Origin: Bimastos eiseni
Taxonomy: Eukaryota; Annelida; Clitellata; Crassiclitellata; Lumbricidae
Length of the DNA stretch: 64,000 bases
NCBI GenBank assembly: GCA_959347315.1
Contig: OY365809.1
Span: forward strand, 43,822,568-43,886,567
Direction of reading: 5' to 3'
The translations under genes and the position numbers were made by a program. Positions 23,314-35,174 of this stretch are shown in pieces; within the stretch, counting starts at the first letter, position 1, and each line of letters opens with the position of its first letter. The notes under the pieces were generated by a model. It was not told the origin of the DNA. It saw only the letters and a program-made list of their open reading frames with translations, and made no database searches.

Positions 23314-26300
23314 TTCCACTACTACTACTTCCACTACTACTACTTCCACTACTACTACTTCCACTACTACTACTTCCACTACTACTACTTTCACTACTAC
23401 TACTTTCACTACTACTACTACTTTCACTACTACTACTACTTTCACTACTACTACTTCCACTACTACTACTTCCACTACTACTACTTCCACTACTACTACT
23501 TTCACTACTACTACTACTTTCACTACTACTACTTTCACTACTACTACTTTCACTACTACTACTACTTTCACTACTACTACTTTCACTACTACTACTACTT
23601 CCACTACTACTACTTTCACTACTACTACTACTTTCACTACTACTACTTCCACTACTACTGCTTCCACTACTACTACTTCCACTACTACTACTTCCACTAC
23701 TACTACTTCCACTACTACTACTTCCACTACTACTACTTCCACTACTACTACTTCCACTACTACTACTTCCACTACTACTACTTCCACTACTACTACTTCC
23801 ACTACTACTACTTTCACTACTACTACTTTCACTACTACTACTTCCACTACTACTACTTCCACTACTACTACTTCCACTACTACTACTTCCACTACTACTA
23901 CTTCCACTACTACTACTTCCACTACTACTACTTCCACTACTACTACTTCCACTACTACTACTTTCACTACTACTACTTTCACTACTACTACTACTTTCAC
24001 TACTACTACTACTTTCACTACTACTACTACTTCCACTACTACTACTTCCACTACTACTACTTCCACTACTACTACTTTCACTACTACTACTACTTTCACT
24101 ACTACTACTTTCACTACTACTACTTCCACTACTACTACTTTCACTACTACTACTACTTTCACTACTACTACTTCCACTACTACTACTTCCACTACCACTA
24201 CTTCCACTACTACTACTTCCACTACTACTACTTTCACTACTACTACTACTTTCACTACTACTACTACTTTCACTACTACTACTACTTTCACTACTACTAC
24301 TACTTTCACTACTACTACTACTTTCACTACTACTGCTTCCACTACTACTACTTCCACTACTACTACTTCCACTACTACTACTTCCACTACTACTACTTCC
24401 ACTACTACTACTTCCACTACTACTACTTCCACTACTACTACTTTCACTACTACTACTTTCACTACTACTACTTCCACTACTACTACTTCCACTACTACTA
24501 CTTCCACTACTACTACTTCCACTACTACTACTTCCACTACTACTACTTCCACTACTACTACTTCCACTACTACTACTTTCACTACTACTACTTTCACTAC
24601 TACTACTACTTTCACTACTACTACTACTTTCACTACTACTACTACTTTCACTACTACTACTTTCACTACTACTACTACTTTCACTACTACTACTTCCACT
24701 ACTACTACTTCCACTACTACTACTTTCACTACTACTACTACTTTCACTACTACTACTTTCACTACTACTACTACTTCCACTACTACTACTTCCACTACTA
24801 CTACTACTTTCACTACTACTACTTTCACTACTACTACTACTTCCACTACTACTACTTCCACTACTACTACTTCCACTACTACTACTTCCACTACTACTAC
24901 TTCCACTACTACTACTTCCACTACTACTACTTTCACTACTACTACTACTTTCACTACTACTACTACTTTCACTACTACTACTACTTTCACTACTACTACT
25001 ACTTTCACTACTACTACTTCCACTACTACTACTTCCACTACTACTACTTCCACTACTACTACTTCCACTACTACTACTTTCACTACTACTACTACTTTCA
25101 CTACTACTACTTTCACTACTACTACTACTTCCACTACTACTACTTTCACTACTACTACTACTTCCACTACTACTACTTCCACTACTACTACTTTCACTAC
25201 TACTACTACTTTCACTACTACTACTACTTCCACTACTACTACTTCCACTACTACTACTTTCACTACTACTACTTCCACTACTACTACTTCCACTACTACT
25301 ACTTCCACTACTACTACTACTTTCACTACTACTACTACTTCCACTACTACTACTTCCACTACTACTACTTCCACTACTACTACTTCCACTACTACTACTT
25401 TCACTACTACTACTACTTTCACTACTACTACTACTTTCACTACTACTACTACTTTCACTACTACTACTACTTTCACTACTACTACTACTTTCACTACTAC
25501 TACTACTTTCACTACTACTACTACTTTCACTACTACTGCTTCCACTACTACTACTTCCACTACTACTACTTCCACTACTACTACTTCCACTACTACTACT
25601 TCCACTACTACTACTTCCACTACTACTACTTCCACTACTACTACTTTCACTACTACTACTTTCACTACTACTACTTCCACTACTACTACTTCCACTACTA
25701 CTACTTCCACTACTACTACTTCCACTACTACTACTTCCACTACTACTACTTCCACTACTACTACTTCCACTACTACTACTTTCACTACTACTACTTTCAC
25801 TACTACTACTACTTTCACTACTACTACTACTTTCACTACTACTACTACTTTCACTACTACTACTTTCACTACTACTACTACTTTCACTACTACTACTTCC
25901 ACTACTACTACTTCCACTACTACTACTTTCACTACTACTACTACTTTCACTACTACTACTTTCACTACTACTACTACTTCCACTACTACTACTTCCACTA
26001 CTACTACTACTTTCACTACTACTACTTTCACTACTACTACTACTTCCACTACTACTACTTCCACTACTACTACTTCCACTACTACTACTTCCACTACTAC
26101 TACTTCCACTACTACTACTTCCACTACTACTACTTTCACTACTACTACTACTTTCACTACTACTACTACTTTCACTACTACTACTACTTTCACTACTACT
26201 ACTACTTTCACTACTACTACTTCCACTACTACTACTTCCACTACTACTACTTCCACTACTACTACTTCCACTACTACTACTTTCACTACTACTACTACTT

Positions 26301-26691
26301 TCACTACTACTACTTTCACTACTACTACTACTTCCACTACTACTACTTTCACTACTACTACTACTTCCACTACTACTACTTCCACTACTACTACTTTCAC
26401 TACTACTACTACTTTCACTACTACTACTACTTCCACTACTACTACTTCCACTACTACTACTTTCACTACTACTACTTCCACTACTACTACTTCCACTACT
26501 ACTACTTCCACTACTACTACTACTTTCACTACTACTACTACTTCCACTACTACTACTTCCACTACTACTACTTCCACTACTACTACTTCCACTACTACTA
26601 CTTTCACTACTACTACTACTTTCACTACTACTACTACTTTCACTACTACTACTACTTTCACTACTACTACTACTTTCACTACTACTACTAC
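23314..26691. repeat. 3.4 kb nearly G-free tandem array, 15/18-bp units
   Basis: Units are TTCCAC or TTTCAC followed by three or four TAC (15 or 18 bp). The plus strand has essentially no G for 3.4 kb apart from three CTGCTTCC variants (23660, 24335, 25538). Because no unit contains a stop in several frames, frames over 1100 codons are open on both strands (Tyr/His/Phe, Val/Glu/Lys or Ser/Gly); they are compositional artefacts. A 1.2 kb higher-order repeat is visible. The array starts 85 bases after the zinc-finger stop codon with no AATAAA in between. Confidence 0.97.
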
Positions 26692-26749
26692 CAATAATGA
26701 TAATGGACAGGGCTGAAGACAAGGTTATTCATTCATTTATTCATTCTTT

Positions 26750-26800
26750 CATTTTGAGCATTAATATAGCGCCCCTACTCAGCAGCCACGACTAAAGATA
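26750..26800 (-). repeat. LINE/SINE 3' tail, partial
   Basis: GAGCATTAATATAGCGCCCCTACTCAGCAGCC read in two parts: tail word then a shortened hairpin. Confidence 0.5.
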
Positions 26801-26879
26801 AAAGACTTGAGGGACTTATAAAAACTTGACGGTTGGGCCACGAGCAATGAGCAATGTTATATGTGGGCTTACACAGGGT

Positions 26880-27149
26880 TTGAATTGTCAAATTTGAACT
26901 GAAGGTGTGAAAATTTTCCCATGCTCGGATGTCCCAACCAGAATTTTTTTAACACGAAACCGGTACTAGTCCGGTATATAGCTAAATTGTAGAGGGTAAC
27001 TGGGTTTTCGGTGCATGAACTTGATTCTTAGCTGTGTTAAGATACATAAAGTCACTGAAAGCTGATCTGGGGGTTTGCTTAGCCCCAAGGTAATTTTTGA
27101 GAATTAACTGGGGAAGTTGAACCCCGTCCATCTCCCCCAACAATTCAAT
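26880..27149. mobile_element. MITE with TTGAATTGTC ends, copy 1
   Basis: Starts TTGAATTGTCAAATTTGAAC and ends ACAATTCAAT. Shares GAGGGTAACTG, AAGCTGATCTGGGGGTT and GAATTAACTGG with the copy at 59771-60019 but has about 40 extra bases. Confidence 0.6.
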
Positions 27150-28686
27150 CGTTGGTCTGCTTGCAGCATGTAGCCACCTCACAAGGACTAGTCTATAACT
27201 TTGAAAACTAGTTGTATAAGACATCTATAACTGAAACATAATTTCAATTGTAAATTTAATAATTTCTGTTCAATTAACGTGACTCGTTGCAATAGAACTT
27301 TAAAATTTACATTGCTGTAGTCTGTCGTAGCATCATTGTGACCCATTTAGTTTTTATATAATAATAATTTTCATGTGTTCTACTTTTATATTTTAAGTAT
27401 GAAGATGACCCGGTAAATTGACAGTGTCAAAAAGTTAGTATTTAAAATAATAATTTTCACTAGAAATACTTTATTATTGTCTAAACTGAGCTAACTATAA
27501 ACATAACTATGCCACTTCCGCTAAAGAAAGTGAAAAGCTCAATTTGTTTGGCCGAGTGGCATACCAATCAGGAAGGTAAGGAGCGTCTAATTATTGATTA
27601 ATTTTAATACCTGAGCTGATCATAGGGCATCTGATGATCTGACTTACATTGGTTCCATTTATCTTCTGTGTGTTGAATGATTGACTTCTTCTAAGTTATC
27701 TATCTTCTCTCATAACTTCCTCGACTAAGTGTATTTATTACTTCGCTTAATTAACACATAAAAATGTGATATTGTAGTTTTGCAGTTACTGTATAAACAA
27801 CTAATCTGCTGGGGTCTTGTTGAATAATAAGCCCTGAAATTTCATTTTCCAGTGCCAAGTAAGACCAGTGTAGGCGTTAAACGAGTGTTTACTTCATATC
27901 CATCTATCGCTCAATGTCCGTAGGTGTCCAATACTTTTTCGACCATCTGTCTCCATTTAGTTCGCGTATTTCGTCATTGAAACCAATCTTTGATGTCGTC
28001 CAGCCTTTCTCCGCACAGTCGTCACCTCATTGTTCCACGGTGCACTTCTTCATCGAAACCACATTGTTCATCAGACATGAAGTCGCATAGATCTGTTGCA
28101 GATATGACTTATTTACTTATATTTAGCATCATCTGGGACTAATATGAAAGGGATAGACAGCCGCAATGTGTCAGCCATTGACTGATCGCTTTTTCTGATG
28201 CATTGCGGGCGATGTCTGTGGTCGACAATGTAATGAACAGGTGACGTATAACCGCCGAAAAGTTCATACAGATCTATGCTACTCCAGTCAAAAATTTCTA
28301 TTGAACACATTTTTATTTATGTTGTAAGTTCTATATATTAAGTCGTTTATTTCGTTAACAAAACAAATGTGATTGCCGATTTATCCTGCAAAAGTCCCGG
28401 ATGTAGTCACTAGTCACACATATAATCTAGATCAGCAACAGTTTTCGTCGGCTTCATATCCCTTCCATAATAGTCCCAGGTATCATATACTTGCTTCATA
28501 ATATATTGCTTCATATACTTTTGTTCAATTCTATATAATGCATTGGAATAGATATCATGATGTTGTTGAAGTTGATATAATGTTATTCGCTTAGACGTAG
28601 TGTTATTGAATCTAAACATAGATTATTTTGATTTGTATTCATAATGTTTTATGACCTCGTTTTTAAGGATAATATTCGGAGGCGCA

Positions 28687-28688
<2 letters not shown>

Positions 28689-28722
<34 letters not shown>
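28689..28722. repeat. (TA)n microsatellite
   Basis: About seventeen TA units. Confidence 0.95.
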
Positions 28723-28723
<1 letters not shown>

Positions 28724-28849
28724 CCTATTGTCAAAATGAAGCTGAACTTCGTTGGCAACAAAAACATCGCCAACAAACAAACAGAGCTCGGATAACAAGA
28801 AATGCCACCAGTGACCGACTTAGCGCAGTTGGTATAACAGTTGCTGGTA

Positions 28850-29080
28850 TCTATTGCTGTCTATCTGTGTCTATTCGTTTATCTGTCTTTCTATTTATGT
28901 CGTCTGTCTGTCTTTATTTCTATGTCTGTCTGTCTCTGTGTGCATGTTTGTTTCTGTCTACACGTCGTGCATGCTGTGCGTTTGTCTGTATCTCTATCCA
29001 CCTGTCTGTCTATCTGTCTGTCTGTCTATCTCTGTCCGTCCGTCTGTCTGACTCTGTCTGTGTGCCTTTCGTTATCTCTG
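28850..29080. repeat. TCTG/TCTA-rich imperfect tetranucleotide tract
   Basis: Repeated TGTCTGTC/TATCTGTC words open all three forward frames; not coding. Confidence 0.8.
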
Positions 29081-29299
29081 TCTAACAATTGATGAGTAAA
29101 GGTAATTAACTTATTGCCATTAATTTGTTCCAATCATAGCGTTGGCGTCTACGTGTATAACTTCCTTGCACCGTTGAGCTCATACATTTTGCTGAAATTC
29201 TTTTCATGATTTCCTCATTCGGTCCCACCTCAGTCTACTCGGACTACAACTGATCGACCCCAAAAGAATGGTCGACTGCATTGGCACCAGCAGGAGACT

Positions 29300-29560
29300 T
29301 AGTATCCCAAGGACGATTACCCATCCAACCATTAAATAACCTCACCAGTGAACAAGCACTGCCAGTCCCAAGCCAGGATAAAGGAGGTGGGTGACGCAAA
29401 GAATCTTTGTAATCGCACTCTGACGGTGCCAGGCCCATGCCTGGTTAAAGGAGGGCGACGCCAAGGCTCGTTGTTATCAAAAAGTGTTGTTAAACTCTGG
29501 AAGTGCTAGTCCCAAGACTGGATAAAAGAGAAGAAGGGCTACGCTAATGATCTTTGTTAT
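29300..29560. repeat. Threefold repeat of a CCCAAG-GGATAAAGGAGG module
   Basis: CAGTCCCAAGCCAGGATAAA (29368), a version with CATGCCTGGTTAAAGGAGG (29430) and AGTCCCAAGACTGGATAAAA (29508), each followed by a GACGC/TACGC word. Inverted single relatives occur at 45900-45950 and 56815-56870, so this is a dispersed family, amplified locally. Confidence 0.55.
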
Positions 29561-29859
29561 CACAGTGTCCACAGTGTCGTTTAACTGAAACTACTCGAAC
29601 GTGTAGTGTCTGTGCGGCAGCGCATCCGCATAAGCCAAAGCCACCATCCAATGCGCACAGGAATGCGTTATTCTTTTGGTGTTAATAACACGACGAAGCC
29701 AGTCTCTTATTTGTCTGTTGGAAATGCTATTCTCTCGTCGACCCAATGCACTCCAGTGGCTAATCTCATCTCTCTGTATATTCGGAAGCACCTGATGATC
29801 ATCGGACCCGTTGGTGCATTATGGGGCAAGGCTCAAGGGGCGCGACCCGCTAGCGAGCA

Positions 29860-30260
29860 GCACATACGGACACACAGACATCCAGACGAGCACACAATAC
29901 TTATATACTCAATACAATAAGCAGCTATGCAGACAACCAGACAGAGAGTCGTGCAGGCAGGTAGACTAGCAAGTTGAAGCAACAAGCGCGACCCTAGTGA
30001 GCAGACAATTATACGGACAAACAGACAGCCGAGCGACCACACCATACTCAGAAGACATCCACGTAGACATCCAGGCATGCAAACTAGCACTCAACGGCCA
30101 TGCACATCGGACAACAGCCGGGCAGATACAGACAGATAGACATCCATGGAGACATATGCATTCAGACAGGCATGCAGACAGACAAGAGCACACGATAGTC
30201 AGACGAACAGGCAGACAGACGCGCAGAGAGGCGGACAGACTGGCTGGTCAAGTGATGTGC
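29860..30260. repeat. ACAGACAG-rich degenerate tract
   Basis: Diverged GACA/CAGA tetranucleotide array interspersed with CATCCA words. Confidence 0.65.
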
Positions 30261-31090
30261 GGCAACCATTTTTAGTTGTCCCTGATGACTCACTTGAGAT
30301 GCAACTTTCGATGCGCCTCTTCTTCGTAGGGGGATGTGGGGTGGTAGGGAGGTTAGGGTGGTGGGGAGTGTGCGTGGGGTCGAGGGAGTAGTAGAGGAGC
30401 GGCACGATGGATTATCCCACGCGGCATTGACCCCGTGTGGGACACGGCGGACGCCTCCCGATCTCGTGGCGTAGTTTTTTTATGATGGTCCGGTCTACGG
30501 CCGACGTCGTGCGTGCCAGAAGGAGGCATCGTCTGTTTCTGATTAGATCAAAGATGTTCCGATGAATATCCATTGCATCTTATATGCACATCATGCAGTG
30601 GCGGTTCTACGGGAGGGGGCAGGAGGGAACAGTTCCCCACAAGCAGAGTTTGAAGCTCCCCAAATTCTAGTCCACTTTAAGTTTTGACGAAACAACTCAT
30701 TCAACTGAACTGCCCTCCTCTGCATGTGAGGCTCCTTGTACCCTCAGTCGCCCCTCTGTTAGATAAGTCCAACGCAGCCATTGCGCCAATGTATCCGCAC
30801 ATAATAGTTATGTATTGCGAATAAAATTAAATATTTATGTGCGTGTATATAGCATATATAGAGAGAGGCCAATGAAATGCTTAGTGTTTTCAGACATAAG
30901 TGGTCATAAAACACACATAGGATGATAAGCATACATATGGAGGCACATAATTATATATACTAATACCTCTAAAATACTTTGGAATTACGTCTATATTCGT
31001 AAACATCCGCTGTACAAAGTCCAGTATACTGTTAGTTCATGTCTTCTATATTGATATGATGATCGAGTATTTTCATCTCCATAGCCATTA

Positions 31091-31094
<4 letters not shown>

Positions 31095-31165
<71 letters not shown>

Positions 31166-31175
31166 AGGGAGAGAG
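31095..31175. repeat. (TA)n(GA)n compound microsatellite
   Basis: TA run 31095-31133 followed by GA and GGGA units. Confidence 0.95.
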
Positions 31176-31794
31176 CGCATGCAAACTTGGTTTTGTCGTA
31201 CCCTACGTGGCTTTAAAAAAAATGCCCACAGCGGTCATCATTTGCTACGTTGGCTAAACTGCGCATACCTATTCATGTGATATCACGCAATATGGCTTTG
31301 AATTCGAACGCTTTCAAATCCTCTGAGATTACATTTGAGGAACAATCTCATAGACCATCAAATCACTCTCTGGAATATATTTCATACATCAAATAGCGCA
31401 CGAATAAAACTGTGCGCGTCGCACACGACAAAAAGCAGACACGAATGACTATATTATTCAACTGATTAAATGTTAGATAATCCAACTCAGTATTATGAAT
31501 TTTAATGAACGCGTTTCTATACTTTCGTTCCAATATGGCCACACACGCTTATATATTGCGAGATTTACTCGAGATATCGCGAGATTTACTCGCAAATGCC
31601 CGGCTGCGTCGTCGCATCTATTTGCCACTTAGGCGGGTCTGTTATATCAAATAACTTCGACGAGTCCGACCCTAAACATAATATCATTAATATCCCCGCG
31701 TGTAGCGATTTACTGGAAAGGACTTTCCCAATAACGTTGCCTCCGCACGCGTGTTTATATATACCTATAAGCCTATACGAGTAAGCTTTTCTTT

Positions 31795-31886
31795 TATATA
31801 TACATATATATATATATATATATAATATATTTTATATATACAAAGCCGACGATGGAGAGAGAGAGAGAGAGAGTGTGTGTGTGTGC

Positions 31887-31962
<76 letters not shown>
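31795..31962. repeat. (TA)n, (GA)n and (GT)n compound microsatellite
   Basis: TA-rich to 31840, GA at 31855-31873, then about forty GT units to 31962. Confidence 0.95.
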
Positions 31963-31963
<1 letters not shown>

Positions 31964-32029
31964 GCTTGATCATAACGTCGCTCCATCGTTTATTACTGTA
32001 TTACTCTTTCGGCCCAAAAACTCCATAAT

Positions 32030-32700
32030 GATATTGTGTATGGTGGAGCCTCGTCTCGTTCGTCAGCGGTTGCGTCCAGCGGCTGAGTCAACTAGGTTAG
32101 CGCTGGGCTCCTCGTGCTCCATAATGCATGGATTCAAGCCGCGCACGCGCGCGAGAGCGTCTCTCGCCGCCGCCGTCGTTATTGGAAACCATAAGTCAAT
32201 TGTGACGTGGCCCATTCGCGCTATCCGCGTCATCAGCAGCAGATAGGCGACGTATGGCGCTTACAAACGGGACCGGCGGGAATATTAGCCCAGCAATTAT
32301 ACACCCGATATGAACAGAGGAGATAAGTCCGCGGGGAAATATTTCATCGACGGCGGCGCTTCTAATATACTTTATATCCCGCACCGGACCCTGGCCGCCT
32401 GGTGAGGAGGAAGGAACTCGCTCGGTTCGTAAAACACACGTAGGAGGCTCATATTAACCTTTAATTGCGCACCGACTAATGTATCGCGCGGGGGTCTGTG
32501 TGCTTCGTAAGGGTGATGGGCCTGTCCGTAAACTCCGACATGGGAGACTGGCGGACGAACGGCCCAGTGGAGAGTTCCCGCTAAAGGTCGCGGTGTCTCC
32601 TCTGGGGCCTTGTGCGTTCATAGTTGCCTATGGTAAACGAAACCGGGATGTAGGGTCGCTCAGGGTAAACTGATATACTGACTGGTGTTGTTCGGCGTGT
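32030..32700. promoter_or_regulatory. CpG-rich block in AT-rich DNA
   Basis: Many CpG words (GCGCACGCGCGCGAGAGCG, CGCCGCCGCCGTCG, GACGGCGGCGC) over about 650 bases, in sharp contrast with the flanks. No exon recognised. Could be a CpG-island promoter, a conserved enhancer or a GC-rich insertion. Confidence 0.35.
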
Positions 32701-32888
32701 ATACAGTGTGCCCTACATCGTTCGCAGGGTAAATACCGACGCTGAACAAAACGTAAGGGACAGACCGTATTATAGAGCCTGTCTGCCCTGTCACCAGGGA
32801 GCAAGTATACTCCTATATCTTCCGATTTGCACTGCGCATTTATAGCATGTTTTCGCCTTATGACACGACCACACGTATTTCATATTTA

Positions 32889-32889
32889 C

Positions 32890-32935
<46 letters not shown>
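32889..32935. repeat. (ATT)n microsatellite
   Basis: About fifteen TTA units, followed by a tail-like AAAGCGTGCTATAAATTTTC at 32967, so it may be attached to a LINE/SINE 3' end. Confidence 0.9.
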
Positions 32936-33556
32936 TCACGCGTTCTCTTGCACGACATGTCTGGTCAAAGCGTGCTATAAATTTTCGATTGTACTTTATA
33001 TAGTATATAGATCGCCAGTTGCAATCATAATTCCTAACGCTCTATATATACACGAAAGCTTAGCACAGGGCACAAGCTTATTCGCCAGTGCTGCGCTGTT
33101 TCCGTCAATAATTTTACGCTACGTGCACAAACTGGAAGTTTGATAAACGTGTTTTCACAGTCAGGGCCCATAAATTGTATTAGCTCAGCTCCGTATGATA
33201 TTATTAAAAGTAGTTTTAAAAAAATGTGTAGGCTATATTTTATCTGTTAGTTTTAGACCTACTAGTTGTATGGTCTGCGACAGATGTAGAGGTGTTCGTC
33301 AATGTTTGTTTTTCTGTTGTTTCTACACCGTGTCTCAATAAAATCTGTGCAAAGTTGTTTCTGTCAGAACTTCGTAAAATTTCCACCAATTTTAATAACA
33401 TTTGGTAGGTAGATGAAACAATGGCTGAAATTTTATGCTATGTATAAATTTTCCACCTCACCTGACTCATATCACCACACTACCTTGTTAAACACAGATG
33501 TACCAATTTTTAGTATAACGCTTAAATTTTGTTACTTGCAATGGCTGCACTGAACT

Positions 33557-33772
33557 CCATTTCATCGAGCCGGGTGTCAAAGTGAATGGGGCATACTATC
33601 GCGACAACCTTATTGCCCAGAAGCTACAGCCAGACATACGCCGGATATCCCAGGTTAGGTTTTTTGTTTTTCAACAGGATGGCGCCCTTGCGCATCGAGC
33701 TCGCGATACCGTCTCTTTCCTGGAGCGAGTGACGCCCGACTTCATCCATCTGTTACCATGCGATATTCATGT
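33557..33772 (+). pseudogene. Mariner transposase fragment
   Basis: Reads HFIEPGVKVNGAYYRDNL and, further on, FFVFQQDGALAHRARDTVSF then TPDFIHLLPCD. FQQDGAxAH is the motif around the second catalytic Asp of Tc1/mariner DDE/D transposases. It breaks off before the expected SPDLNP motif and lacks the N-terminal DNA-binding domain, so it is inactive. Confidence 0.85.
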
Positions 33773-35130
33773 AAATATTATAATGTTAACTACTATAATC
33801 TAAATCTGAACATTAATGACATTTTATCATCATGAACAATGACTACCTTACTAGATATAAATCTTTCTCTATGGACATTTAGCTCAAGGTCTATAAGACA
33901 GCCCAAGATGTATTAGTATCTGTCATTTCATCTGCCAATCCTTATTAGAGCTCCAGTTATTACAATAGTTATTATCATCTCATTAGTTGACACTTACGTA
34001 GCGCTGAGTTACCCGCTAGTTCGTAGGAGTTGCTAGCCTGTATGGGTGATATTTAAAGCCCAAGTTTTTAAGGCGTGGTCTAATGAATACCTGACCGCTG
34101 CTAGCTACCAATCAGATCTCCCCAAAGCATCTCATCCGCCTGGGGTACAATCTTAACCAAATGGACCGCTGTGGTCAGTCTATATGAATAGGCTCAAATG
34201 GGCCAAGTAGACAGCTGAGGGAAATGCACTGGAAATAACAATTGAAACAATGATCGTGCTTCATAGTCCTTATAATTATATGCATCTACACACCTATATT
34301 TGATATGCCACTCATATGCCTTCGTGCCTGTATTCGTGCCTGTGTTCGTTGTGGAACAGATATAATATTATTATAGTTTCATCCCCTATGTATAGCACAG
34401 CACAGATTATCTATATATACTGGTATATATATACTGGTCAATCGGTTGATGTGTCTATTCAGAGCCGCGCTGTCTGAATAGGGCTGCATAGATGAGGTTC
34501 CCTGTATGCTCGGACCTGAGCATTTATTATAATACCTGGGGGTCACACTGACTATAATAAGCAGATCTCGATCTCTCTCGCTCTCTCACTCTCTCACTCT
34601 GTATATATATATACATATCTTCTATATATGTATATGTGTAAATAAATAAATTTATATATATGCGGCGTTTGATAGCATTCATCTAGTATTCTTTTCAGTC
34701 TATTTCTGACTTACACGCATATCTGGCGTAATTACGTAACTTTTAAATCAGCCTGAAGTCAAACCCTTGTGGATCCTATGTGCCGATGAAGAGAACACTG
34801 AATGAATCATATAAAATGTACGGAGAAGCTAAGGTTTCGGTAAAAGGTCATGTCTAGGTCGAGGACATGAGAATTAGCAGTGCAGGTGTCGGTGAATGAA
34901 GAATCAAGGGTGAGGTAAAACGAAGGATGGGGACTTTTCATGAGTTGTTCCCATACAGCTATAGGATAAGGTATATTTAGGTTACTAAGTACTTAGTCCT
35001 TCCTGTGCGAGTCTACACATCATTCAGTGCATCTGCTCAATTCGCCTGTAACCACGCCCGCGCTTGAGCCTCATCCCACGACACCTGTGCTGCCGCTGTG
35101 CGCGTGTGTTTGGGCCTACAGGATAGGTAT

Positions 35131-35174
35131 ACGTAGAGACAGACAGACAGACAGCTAGACAGACAGACAGACAA
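35131..35174. repeat. (AGAC)n microsatellite
   Basis: About ten ACAG units inside the mariner interior. Confidence 0.85.

Noticed and set aside
23236..26722. Three open frames over 1100 codons (Val/Glu/Lys, Ser/Gly/Glu and Tyr/His/Phe proteins)
   Set aside because: They arise because the 15/18-bp units contain no stop codon; frames are open on both strands and the units are pure tandem repeat.
28841..29092. Three overlapping Cys/Leu/Ser-rich frames
   Set aside because: Produced by a TCTG/TCTA tetranucleotide tract open in all three frames.
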